In this document: positions 28,858 to 36,894 of the stretch, one piece after another
Numbering within the stretch: the first letter of the stretch is position 1
How the letters are laid out: each line of letters starts with the position of its first letter
Assembly (NCBI GenBank): GCA_023954015.1
Contig: JAMLIS010000001.1
Span: 186,001-250,000 of the forward strand
Length of the DNA: 64,000 nucleotides
Direction: 5' to 3'
Source of the DNA: Burkholderiaceae bacterium
GTDB taxonomy: Bacteria > Pseudomonadota > Gammaproteobacteria > Burkholderiales > Burkholderiaceae_E
Notes under the pieces: generated by a model
What the model was told of the DNA's origin: nothing
Seen by the model: only the letters and a program-made list of their open reading frames with translations
Databases searched by the model: none
Made by a program: the position numbers and the translations under genes

Positions 28858-30375
28858 ATGAACGAGCTTTTCCGATCCCTGGGAATCGATTCCGCCTGCC
28901 GTGCCGACGGCGACCTTCCGGTCCACTCGCCGATCGACGGGCGCTGCCTCGCGCGCCTGCGCTCGCACGACGAAGCCCACGTCGCCCGGGCGATCGAGGC
29001 GGCGCAGCACGCGTTCGTCGCCTGGCGCTCGGTGCCGGCGCCCAGGCGCGGCGAGCTGGTCCGCCTGTTCGGCAACGAACTGCGCGCGAACAAGGAACTG
29101 CTCGGGCGGCTGATCACGATCGAGACCGGCAAGATCCTGCCCGAGGGGCTCGGCGAAGTGCAGGAGATGATCGACATCTGCGACTTCGCGCTCGGGCTGT
29201 CGCGCCAGCTCTACGGGCTCACGATGCCCTCCGAGCGCCCCGGCCATCGAATGATGGAGACGTGGCATCCGCTGGGCGTCGTCGGCGTGATCAGCGCATT
29301 CAACTTTCCCGCGGCCGTATGGGCGTGGAACACGGCGCTTGCCCTCGTCTGCGGCGATGCGGTGATCTGGAAGCCGTCGGAGAAGACGCCGCTGACCGCG
29401 CTGGCCTGCCAGGCGATCTTCGAGAAAGCGGCCCGCGGTTTCGCGCAGACGGCCGGCGCAGCGCCCGTGCCCGCCGCCTTGTCGCAGGTGCTCGTGGGCG
29501 GCCGGGAAACGGGCGAGCTCCTCGTCGATCATCGGTCGATCGCACTGCTGAGCGCCACCGGCTCGACCCGCATGGGCCGCGAGATCGGTGTGCGCGTGGC
29601 CGCGCGCCTCGGCAGGTGCCTGCTCGAACTCGGCGGCAACAACGCGATGATCGTCGCGCCGTCGGCCGACCTCGACCTGGCGCTGCGCGCCATCCTGTTC
29701 AGCGCGGTGGGTACGGCGGGCCAGCGATGCACCACGCTGCGCCGGCTCATCGTGCATCGCGAAGTCGCGCCGAAGCTGCTGCCCCGACTGAAAGACGCGT
29801 ATGCATCGGTGTGCATCGGCGACCCGCTCGAGGCGCAGACGCTGGTCGGACCGCTGATCGACCGCGTCGCCTTCGAGAACATGCAATCGGCGCTGTCGGC
29901 GATGACCGCCGCGGGCGCGCGCGTCAGCGGCGGCGAGCGGGTGCTGTCCGAACGCTTCCCCGACGCGTACTACGTCCGCCCGGCGATCGTCGAAGTCGAC
30001 GAACAGGACGACCTCGTGCGCAAGGAGACCTTCGCGCCGATTCTCTACGTGCTCCCCTACGAAGATTTCGACCACGCGATCGCGATGCAGAACGACGTCT
30101 CGCACGGACTGTCGTCGTGCGTCTTCACCAACGATCTCCGCGAGGCCGAGAAGTTCCTGTCGGCCGCCGGCAGCGACTGCGGCATCGCCAACGTGAACAT
30201 CGGTCCGTCGGGCGCCGAAATCGGCGGCGCATTCGGAGGAGACAAGGAAACCGGGGGAGGGCGCGAAGCCGGCTCCGACGCATGGCGCAACTACATGCGC
30301 CGGGCGACCAACACCGTGAACCATTCGCGCGAACTGCCGCTTGCGCAGGGAATTTCCTTCGGCGCGATCCACTGA
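28858..30375 (+). CDS. Aldehyde dehydrogenase (ALDH7 / aminoadipate-semialdehyde type)
   Basis: A 505-residue NAD(P)-dependent aldehyde dehydrogenase. GVVGVISAFNFPAAVWAWN, VIWKPSEKTPLTALA, SATGSTRMGREIG and LELGGNNAMIV (general-base Glu) lead to the catalytic Cys in GTAGQRCTTLRRLIVH. The C terminus EIGGAFGGDKETGGGREAGSDAW is typical of ALDH7-like enzymes that act on semialdehydes. A likely role is oxidation of an aldehyde released by the ThDP enzyme. It starts 10 bases after the TSUP gene; a strong hairpin follows the stop. Confidence 0.92.
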   Translation: MNELFRSLGIDSACRADGDLPVHSPIDGRCLARLRSHDEAHVARAIEAAQHAFVAWRSVPAPRRGELVRLFGNELRANKELLGRLITIETGKILPEGLGEVQEMIDICDFALGLSRQLYGLTMPSERPGHRMMETWHPLGVVGVISAFNFPAAVWAWNTALALVCGDAVIWKPSEKTPLTALACQAIFEKAARGFAQTAGAAPVPAALSQVLVGGRETGELLVDHRSIALLSATGSTRMGREIGVRVAARLGRCLLELGGNNAMIVAPSADLDLALRAILFSAVGTAGQRCTTLRRLIVHREVAPKLLPRLKDAYASVCIGDPLEAQTLVGPLIDRVAFENMQSALSAMTAAGARVSGGERVLSERFPDAYYVRPAIVEVDEQDDLVRKETFAPILYVLPYEDFDHAIAMQNDVSHGLSSCVFTNDLREAEKFLSAAGSDCGIANVNIGPSGAEIGGAFGGDKETGGGREAGSDAWRNYMRRATNTVNHSRELPLAQGISFGAIH

Positions 30376-30410
30376 ATCCCGCACAGCGGGCGAATCCGGC
30401 ATACCTGCCC

Positions 30411-30473
30411 GTACGCCGACCCGGAGGCCGAAGGCGCGCCTTCGGGTTGCGATGCCCCCCGGGGTCGGCGTAC
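30411..30473 (+). promoter_or_regulatory. Strong nested hairpin between the aldehyde dehydrogenase gene and korA
   Basis: Arms GTACGCCGACCC (30411-30422) and GGGTCGGCGTAC (30462-30473) are perfectly complementary over 12 bp. They enclose the perfect 18-bp palindrome CCGAAGGCGCGCCTTCGG (30428-30445). The structure ends 33 bp before the original korA start. There is no U-tract, so it is not a classical terminator. It may stabilise mRNA ends, attenuate read-through or be a REP-like element. Confidence 0.7.
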
Positions 30474-30506
30474 CAGTGCAGGACCGTGCCTCGAGCAGGA
30501 AGAGCC

Positions 30507-30530
30507 ATGGGCCTGGAGTTCATCGAGGGT
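30507..30530 (+). pseudogene. Original first eight codons of korA, cut off by the IS4-type element
   Basis: ATG at 30507 preceded by AGGAAGAG reads MGLEFIEG up to the insertion point. The last nine bases (30522-30530, ATCGAGGGT) are repeated after the element, where the frame continues as IEGNEAIARAALKAGC. Removing the element and one repeat copy restores one continuous reading frame of about 374 residues. Confidence 0.85.
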
Positions 30531-31856
30531 CACTACTGTCCGGTTAAAAATCGAACAGAATCAGTTGGTTATCGTCTGGTGGTATTTCGGTTCGAGGCTC
30601 ATCGGGCTGCAAGGCGCATGAAAGCTCGGTTTTCTCGAAGACCGATACCGACAAGATCTGTAGACATGTGTAGAGCGAGGCGTCGAGTTGAAGCTCTTTC
30701 TTGACGATGGCGATGAGCACGTAGGTCGCCACGGCGCACCACACCTGCGTCTTGACGGCATTCTCGCTGGTGCCCAGGAAGTGCTTGATGCGCAGGTGCT
30801 GCTTGATCCACTTGAAGAACAGCTCGACCTGCCAGCGGCTCTTGTAGAGCGCGCAGATCGTCGACGCCGGCAGCGTGGTGTTGTTGGTCAGGAAGACCAG
30901 CGTCTTTCCCGACTCGGGGTCCTTGAACCGGATGCGCCGCAGGTGCTCGGGATACTTCCTGGTCGAGTAGTAGCCGTTGAGCATCACGCGCTGGTCGCAG
31001 ATCAAGCCCGTGGTGCGATCCACGGTCTCGGAGTAGACCCGACGTGCGTCCATGGGCGACTTGGCGCGGGTGACGAAGAAGGCGCCGGCCTGATGCAGTG
31101 CATACAGCCGCGTGAAATCCACGTAGCCGCGATCCATCACGTAGAACGCACCGGGCTCGAAGCCGAGCATATCCAGCACGTTCACGTCGTGCAGCTTGCC
31201 GTCGCTGATGTGGATGAACGCGGGGATCGCACCGCGCAGGTCCAGCAGCGTGTGCAGCTTGATCGCGGCCTTGGTCGAGCGAAACGGTGCCCAGTCGAAC
31301 AGATTCAGGCACAGATCGATCGTGCTGGAATCCAGCGTAGACGGTGTTGTCGAGCTCCACGCCCAGCGGCTCGCTTGCGTAGAGCTTGCGTGCACGGCGA
31401 ATCAGCAAGGCGGCCAGATCGGCCCAGATGCGCCAGTCGCGCCGCTCGTTGGCGTCGGCCAGCGTGGAGCGCCTCACCGCCGAGCGAAAGCCCATCGCGT
31501 ACAGCTTGTTCGCGTTCGCCGACAGACTCGCTTCGATATCGCGCAGGCTCTCGCGCCACGTCAGCTGTGCGAACGCCATCGCACGGAACTGCTCGGCGCA
31601 CGTCAGCGTGCGCACGCCCGCATTGCCCGAGTGGCGCTGCACGATGCGTGTGAAGCTCGTCCATGGCACGAACTCCATGACCTGGGCGAACAGCGTCTTG
31701 CCTACGTTCACGCGCGCTCCTCGGGGATCTCAACCCCGGGAAGCTACCCAGTTCTTGGAAGTCGAAGTTCAAATCGGCACCAAACAAAATCAGCCTGCAG
31801 CCCGCGCCAATGCTTGCTCTCGGCCGCGGCGCGGCTCGTTTAACCGGACAGTAGTG
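30531..31856 (-). mobile_element. IS4-type insertion sequence within korA
   Basis: An element of 1326 bp with 18-bp perfect terminal inverted repeats CACTACTGTCCGGTTAAA (30531-30548 and 31839-31856). It is flanked by a 9-bp direct target duplication ATCGAGGGT (30522-30530 and 31857-31865). It carries a transposase gene on the minus strand that is broken by a frameshift. Intact terminal repeats and a perfect target duplication show a recent insertion. Confidence 0.95.
30544..31711 (-). pseudogene. IS4-family transposase, frameshifted
   Basis: Two overlapping frames together make one DDE transposase. The N-terminal part runs from MNVGKTLFAQVMEFVPW to LGVELDNTVYA. The C-terminal part continues LDSSTIDLCLNLFDWAPF (first Asp), VMDRGYVDF (second Asp) and YKSRWQVELFFKWIK, which fits the IS4 Y(2)R(3)E(6)K signature. 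The frame breaks near 31338-31342, where TACGCTGG is found and a TACGCGCTGG-like sequence would keep frame, i.e. loss of two bases in a GC run. No slippery sequence is evident, so a disabling mutation is more likely than programmed frameshifting. Confidence 0.88.
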
Positions 31857-32966
31857 ATCGAGGGTAACGAGGCGATCGCGCGCGCCGCGCTGAAAGCCGG
31901 TTGCAGCTTCTTCGCCGGTTATCCGATCACCCCCGCTTCCACCATCCTGCAGGGCATGATCGACCTGCTGCCGTCGCACGGCGGCATCGCGGTGCAGGCC
32001 GAGGACGAGATCGCATCGATCGGCTTCTGCATCGGCGCCTCGATGGCGGGCGCCAAGGCCATGACGGCCACCAGCGGCCCCGGCATCAGCCTGTACAGCG
32101 AGAACATCGGGCTGGCGATGATCGGCGAGACGCCGCTGGTCATCGTCAACGTGCAGCGACAGGGTCCGGCCACCGGATCGGCGACCAAGGGCGCCGACGG
32201 CGACATCTGCTTCACCCGCTGGGTCACCTCCGGCGGACTGCCGGTCATCGCACTGTGCCCGGCGAGCGTCGCCGAGGCCTATGTGTTGACGATCCACGCA
32301 TTCAATTTCGCCGAGCGTTATCGCACGCCGGTCTTCGTGCTGTCGAACAAGGAGATCGGCATGACGCGCGAAGCGGTCGATCTCGATCGGCTCGGGATCC
32401 CCGCGCTCGTCGAGCGGCACCGCCCGCAAGCCGGCGTGCCCGCGCTGCCGCACCAGTTCGAGCGGCCCGAGGAAGTGCCGCCGTTCACCGATTTCGGCGG
32501 CGAGCACGTCACGCGCTTCACGACGTCGACCCATGACCAGGCCGCCCTCCTCAGCGCGGACCCGGAGGTCACGCAGGCGATGATCGATCACTACATCGCG
32601 AAGATCGACGCGGCCGCCGGCGACATCGCGCTGTTTCGGCACGATCCGCAGGACGGCGCGGAGACGCTGGTGATCAGCTACGGCGTGACCTCGCGCGCCG
32701 CGGGCGTGGCCGTGCGCGAAGCTCGTTCCAAAGGCGCGCGGGTCGCTTCACTGGTACTGCAGACCCTGTATCCGGTGCCCGAGAACGCGATCCGCACCGC
32801 GATGCGCGGCATGCGCCGGATCGTCGTCCCGGAAATGAACATGGGCCAGTATCGATACGAGATCGAGCGCCTGTCACCGAGGGACGCCGAAGTCGTCGGC
32901 GTGAACCGGATGGACACGACGTTGCTGTCGCCGACCACGATCCTGCGCGAAGGAGCGCTGGCATGA
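31854..32966 (+). CDS. 2-oxoacid:ferredoxin oxidoreductase, alpha subunit (5' end displaced by IS)
   Basis: The alpha subunit (PorA/KorA type) of an enzyme that oxidatively decarboxylates a 2-oxo acid to an acyl-CoA with ferredoxin. CSFFAGYPITPASTI, AEDEIASIGFCIGASMAGAKAMTATSGPGISLYSE and PLVIVNVQRQGPATGSATKGADGD are typical. The native start was at 30507; an IS4-type element now separates its first eight codons. By chance the last three bases of the element's right end are an in-frame GTG (31854), giving MIEGNEAIAR in place of MGLEFIEGNEAIAR. A 370-residue protein could still be made, though no clear ribosome-binding site precedes it. The stop overlaps the next start. Confidence 0.85.
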   Translation: MIEGNEAIARAALKAGCSFFAGYPITPASTILQGMIDLLPSHGGIAVQAEDEIASIGFCIGASMAGAKAMTATSGPGISLYSENIGLAMIGETPLVIVNVQRQGPATGSATKGADGDICFTRWVTSGGLPVIALCPASVAEAYVLTIHAFNFAERYRTPVFVLSNKEIGMTREAVDLDRLGIPALVERHRPQAGVPALPHQFERPEEVPPFTDFGGEHVTRFTTSTHDQAALLSADPEVTQAMIDHYIAKIDAAAGDIALFRHDPQDGAETLVISYGVTSRAAGVAVREARSKGARVASLVLQTLYPVPENAIRTAMRGMRRIVVPEMNMGQYRYEIERLSPRDAEVVGVNRMDTTLLSPTTILREGALA

Positions 32967-34291
32967 ACGCTCCGGAAGCCGTTGCTTCGTACATTCCGAC
33001 AGCGGCCGGACCCCTGCCGTTCTGCCCCGGCTGCGGGCACAGCCTGCTGCTCCGGGAGCTCGATCGCGCGCTCGTCCTGCTGCAGGTCGACCCGGCGAAA
33101 ACGGTCATCGTCACCGACATCGGCTGCATCGGCCTGTCGGATCGCCATTTCTCGACGAGCGGCTTTCACGGACTGCACGGCCGATCGATCACCTATGCCA
33201 CCGGCCTGAAACTAGCGCGCCCGGACCTCACCGTGATCGCACTGATCGGCGACGGCGGATGCGGAATCGGCGGTGCGCACCTGCTCAACGCGGCACGCCG
33301 CAACCTCGACATCACGCTGCTCGTCGCGAACAACTTCAATTACGGCATGACCGGTGGCCAGCATTCGGTGACCACGCCGATCGGCGCGATTACCGCAACC
33401 ACCGCGAACGGCAACCTCGAAGGGCCGATGGACATCTGCGCGACACTCGCCGGCGCGGGCGCCACCTGGGTCTATCGCGGCATGACGCACGACGCCGACC
33501 TTGCCGAACGCATCGTCCAGGGCGTGCGCCATCCGGGCTTCGCGGTGCTCGACATCTGGGAGATGTGCACCGCCTACTACATGCCACGCAACGACCTGAG
33601 CAAGCAGGCGCTGATCGATCTGTTCGGCGCCACCGGAATGGCGCGCGGCCTTCTGGTCGAACGCGAACGCACCGAATTCGGCGCCGGCTATCGTGCGAAT
33701 TGCGCGGCGCGCGCAAAGACAGCACAGCGCGTCGTCCTCGAGCGCGCGTTCGAGCACTCGCTCGATCGCCAGGTCGGCATCGTCGTCGCGGGAAGTGCCG
33801 GACAGAAAGTGAAATCGGCAGCGACGACCCTGGCGCGCGCGGGCATCCTGTGCGGGCTGGACGCCACGCAGAAGGACGACTACCCGATCACCGTGATGAC
33901 CGGACATTCGGTGTCGGAGATCAGCTTCTCCCCGCAACGCATCGAATACACGGCGATCGACTCGCCGGATTTCTTCGCGGTCGTGTCGGTCGACGGCCTG
34001 AAGAAGACGCACCGATGGATCGCGCGGCTTCCCGCAACCTGTACGCTGTTCCTCGACGAGAGCTTCGAAATCCCGCAGACGCTCGCACGCGTGCGCAGGC
34101 TTCCCTTGCTGAAGGCGGCCCGGCAGATCGGACGCTACTCGTCGAGCATCGTCGCCATGGCGGCGATCCTCGCGGAATCGCGGATCTTTCCGCTCGCGGC
34201 ATTCGAGACGGCCATCTCGCGCTACCAGTCGGCCGGGGTCGCGGAGATCAACCGCAAGGCGGTACAGGCGGGCGTCGCGCTGGTGGGGTAG
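32963..34291 (+). CDS. 2-oxoacid:ferredoxin oxidoreductase, fused beta-gamma subunit
   Basis: A 442-residue protein. Residues about 1-250 form the ThDP-binding beta subunit: FCPGCGHSLLLRE, VTDIGCIGLSDRHF, ALIGDGGCGIGGAHLLNAARRN and VANNFNYGMTGGQHSVTTP. From about residue 270, VGIVVAGSAGQKVKSAATTLARAGI with TGHSVSEISFSPQRIEYTAI resembles the gamma (pyruvate/ketoisovalerate oxidoreductase) domain. The protein thus combines two subunits that are separate genes in many organisms. It is coupled to the alpha gene by an ATGA overlap and ends the operon. No ferredoxin-like delta subunit gene is adjacent. Confidence 0.85.
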   Translation: MNAPEAVASYIPTAAGPLPFCPGCGHSLLLRELDRALVLLQVDPAKTVIVTDIGCIGLSDRHFSTSGFHGLHGRSITYATGLKLARPDLTVIALIGDGGCGIGGAHLLNAARRNLDITLLVANNFNYGMTGGQHSVTTPIGAITATTANGNLEGPMDICATLAGAGATWVYRGMTHDADLAERIVQGVRHPGFAVLDIWEMCTAYYMPRNDLSKQALIDLFGATGMARGLLVERERTEFGAGYRANCAARAKTAQRVVLERAFEHSLDRQVGIVVAGSAGQKVKSAATTLARAGILCGLDATQKDDYPITVMTGHSVSEISFSPQRIEYTAIDSPDFFAVVSVDGLKKTHRWIARLPATCTLFLDESFEIPQTLARVRRLPLLKAARQIGRYSSSIVAMAAILAESRIFPLAAFETAISRYQSAGVAEINRKAVQAGVALVG

Positions 34292-34542
34292 GGTCGAACG
34301 CCGTACATTGCATGCGGCGGCCTTCGTCGCGGCATTGAATGCCGCAGCCAAGGGCGCGAGCCGATCATGCCCTCGACACCACCAAGGGCCTGCTTATTCG
34401 CGGCGTGAATGAATTTCATCCACGCCGGGACGACGCTGCGAAGCAGAGAGTGGCTGACCCCCGACGTGCTGGCCGTGACGTGCTGGAAGCTGCCGTACTG
34501 CGGCAAACAGAGCGAAGAGCCTTCCGAGCGCTGGAGAACTTT

Positions 34543-34887
34543 ATGAATGATCTGGAGTCGCTTCGCGATGCTCTACGACAATTCGCTGCAGACCGAGACT
34601 GGGACCAGTTTCACTCCCCGAAGAACCTCGTTGCTGCGCTTTCGGTGGAGGCTGCCGAATTGCAGGAACCGTTTCAATGGCTGACCGAAGAGCAGAGCAG
34701 GCATCTGTCGGCGGCTCAACTGGAAGCAGTGCGCGAGGAAATCGCTGACGTCTTGATCTACCTCGTAAGGCTCGCCGACAAACTGGACATCGATCCGCTG
34801 GCCGCAGCGGCAGGAAAGCTCGTCATCAACGCGCGGAAATATCCCGCGGACAAGGTGCGCGGGTCGGCCGACAAGTACGTTCCCTAA
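34543..34887 (+). CDS. MazG-like nucleotide pyrophosphohydrolase
   Basis: A 114-residue all-alpha NTP pyrophosphohydrolase. The Mg-binding pattern is seen in VEAAELQEPFQWL (E-x-x-E) and REEIADVLIYLVRLADKLDID (E-x-x-D). FHSPKNLVAAL and INARKYPADKVRGSADKY are typical of the small MazG-like/dCTPase group. These enzymes hydrolyse (d)NTPs to monophosphates and pyrophosphate. The ATG at 34543 has GGAGA upstream. It lies 9 bases before the DUF2075 gene, so the two are surely co-transcribed. A paralogue lies at 61290-61691. Base composition is clearly more AT-rich than its neighbours, hinting at transfer. Confidence 0.87.
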   Translation: MNDLESLRDALRQFAADRDWDQFHSPKNLVAALSVEAAELQEPFQWLTEEQSRHLSAAQLEAVREEIADVLIYLVRLADKLDIDPLAAAAGKLVINARKYPADKVRGSADKYVP

Positions 34888-34896
34888 GCCGCCTGC

Positions 34897-36819
34897 ATGA
34901 TCATCTACAAGTCCACCAAGTCCGGCTTCCTCGACGACGTATTCAAGCACGATATCGAGGCAGTCATTCTCGCCGCCTACAGGGAAGAGACCGGGCACAA
35001 GGTGCCTCCGGGCCAGATCCTCGCGTGGAAAGAGTCGCTGCTGGCGATGGCCAAAGTACTCAACGACGATTCGATCCCTGACGACTGCGGCATTGCGGTG
35101 GAATACACGATTCCGCAGACTTCGAAACGAATCGATCTCTTGTTGTCGGGCTCGGCCGAGGCCGAGAAGGCCAACCTCATCGTCGTGGAACTCAAGCAAT
35201 GGGAGACCGCTGCTGCCACCGAGCAAGATGGGGTGGTGACCACCTGGATGGGAGGCGGCCAAGTCAGCACCAGCCATCCGTCGTACCAGGCCTGGTCCTA
35301 TGCGGAGATGTTGCAGGGCTTCAACGAGGCCGTTTATCAGAGGGCGGTCACTCTGCGGCCCTGTGCCTATCTGCACAACTTCCGGGATCGCGCCGTCCTG
35401 GAAGGGTCTCCGTATGCGTACTACACCGCCAAGGCACCGTTCTTCATCAGCGGGCCCGAGGAGCGTGAACGACTGCGAGCGTTCATTGCCCGCTACATAC
35501 GGCGAGGCGACCGCGGCAACCTCATCGTCCAGATCGAGAACGGGCGCATCCGGCCATCGAAGCGCCTCGTCGACGCTCTGCTGGGGATGTTGGCCGGAAA
35601 GCGCGAATTCGTGCTGGTCGACGACCAGAAGGTGACCTACGAGACCGCGCTGGCCAAGGCAGCGACTGCCGCGAAGAAGCGAAAACAAGTGGTCATCGTC
35701 GACGGCGGGCCTGGAACCGGAAAATCGGTCGTTGCGATCAACCTGCTCGCCGCGCTGACCGCCAGGCGCCTGTTGGCACGTTACGTGACCAAGAACAACG
35801 CCCCGCGCGCAGTATTCGAGAAGCAGCTCGCTGGTACTTACCGCAGGTCGCAGATCACCAATCTGTTTTCCGGCTCGGGCGAGTTCATCGGAGCGAAAGC
35901 AGACACCTTCGACGCGCTGATCGTCGATGAAGCGCATCGGCTCAACGAAAAGTCCGGACTATTCGGCAATCTCGGTGAACACCAGATCAAGGAGATCATC
36001 CAGGCTACCCGCTGCGCCATATTCTTCATCGACGAGGATCAACGCGTCACCTGGAAGGACATCGGCAGAAAGGCGGAAATCGAAGCCTATGCCGACAATG
36101 CCGACATCACGCACTTGCGTCTCGAGTCGCAGTTCCGATGCAGCGGATCGGACGGTTACCTCGGATGGCTCGATCACGTTCTTGGAATCCGGCCGACAGC
36201 AAACGAGAAGCTCGATCCTGCAGAATACGATTTCCGTGTCCTCGATTCGCCGACCGAGCTCCAGCGACTGATCGAAGAGCGCAACCTCGGCTCCAATCGC
36301 GCGCGCATGGTCGCAGGTTACTGCTGGGACTGGAAAAGCAAGTCCGACTCTTCCGCCCAGGATGTGGTCATTCCCGAGCACGGCTTTGCAATGCAATGGA
36401 ATTTGACCAGGGACGGTGGCTTGTGGATTACGGCAACGGATTCGGTCAAGCAAATCGGCTGCATTCACACTTGCCAAGGACTGGAAGTGGATTACATCGG
36501 CGTGATCATCGGACCCGATCTGATCGCGCGCAACGGGGAGGTGATCGCGTGCCCGGAAAAGCGATCCCGGCAGGACCAGTCGATCAAGGGGTTCAAGAAG
36601 GCTGCGAGAGCGGACCCGATCTCTGCCGGCAAGAAGGCGGCCGAGATCATTCGAAACACATACAGAACTCTGATGACTCGAGGAATGAAGGGCTGCTACG
36701 TGTACTGCACGGATGGGGCGATGGCGCAGCACCTCGAGGATCACATCCTCGGGTCACCGGCCGCGCCGCAGAAGCCATTGCTGCTGGCCGCGGAGCCGGC
36801 ACCGCGCAGATACGAATAA
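34897..36819 (+). CDS. DUF2075 / Schlafen-group P-loop helicase-like protein with nuclease-like N terminus
   Basis: A 640-residue protein. Walker A (VDGGPGTGKSVVAINLL) is near residue 270 and Walker B (ALIVDEAHRLNE) near 341. Later come helicase-like FFIDEDQRVTWKD, LESQFRCSGSDGYL, IHTCQGLEVDYIGVIIGPDL and a final RNTYRTLMTRGMKGCYVYCTD, all typical of DUF2075. The N-terminal region shows EYTIPQTSKRIDLLLSG and, about 18 residues on, LIVVELKQWE, the D...E-x-K arrangement of PD-(D/E)XK nucleases. Such proteins occur with restriction-like and phage-defence genes. With the adjacent MazG-like gene it forms a two-gene unit, and both stand out by lower GC. Function unproven. Confidence 0.82.
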   Translation: MIIYKSTKSGFLDDVFKHDIEAVILAAYREETGHKVPPGQILAWKESLLAMAKVLNDDSIPDDCGIAVEYTIPQTSKRIDLLLSGSAEAEKANLIVVELKQWETAAATEQDGVVTTWMGGGQVSTSHPSYQAWSYAEMLQGFNEAVYQRAVTLRPCAYLHNFRDRAVLEGSPYAYYTAKAPFFISGPEERERLRAFIARYIRRGDRGNLIVQIENGRIRPSKRLVDALLGMLAGKREFVLVDDQKVTYETALAKAATAAKKRKQVVIVDGGPGTGKSVVAINLLAALTARRLLARYVTKNNAPRAVFEKQLAGTYRRSQITNLFSGSGEFIGAKADTFDALIVDEAHRLNEKSGLFGNLGEHQIKEIIQATRCAIFFIDEDQRVTWKDIGRKAEIEAYADNADITHLRLESQFRCSGSDGYLGWLDHVLGIRPTANEKLDPAEYDFRVLDSPTELQRLIEERNLGSNRARMVAGYCWDWKSKSDSSAQDVVIPEHGFAMQWNLTRDGGLWITATDSVKQIGCIHTCQGLEVDYIGVIIGPDLIARNGEVIACPEKRSRQDQSIKGFKKAARADPISAGKKAAEIIRNTYRTLMTRGMKGCYVYCTDGAMAQHLEDHILGSPAAPQKPLLLAAEPAPRRYE

Positions 36820-36894
36820 TCGGTGGATCGGCACTGGCAACGCACCGGCATGTCCTGCCGCCGGCACCTCATCGACCCGCGCGTCGATACCCGC

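Noticed and set aside
30544..31711. Programmed frameshifting in the IS4-type transposase
   Set aside because: No slippery run or stimulatory structure is seen at the junction, and IS4-family transposases are normally made from one frame. A two-base loss in a GC run explains it better.
34292..34542. A small gene between korB and the MazG-like gene
   Set aside because: Open frames on both strands exist but have no start signal or recognisable motif. The upstream extension of the MazG frame is not conserved-looking.
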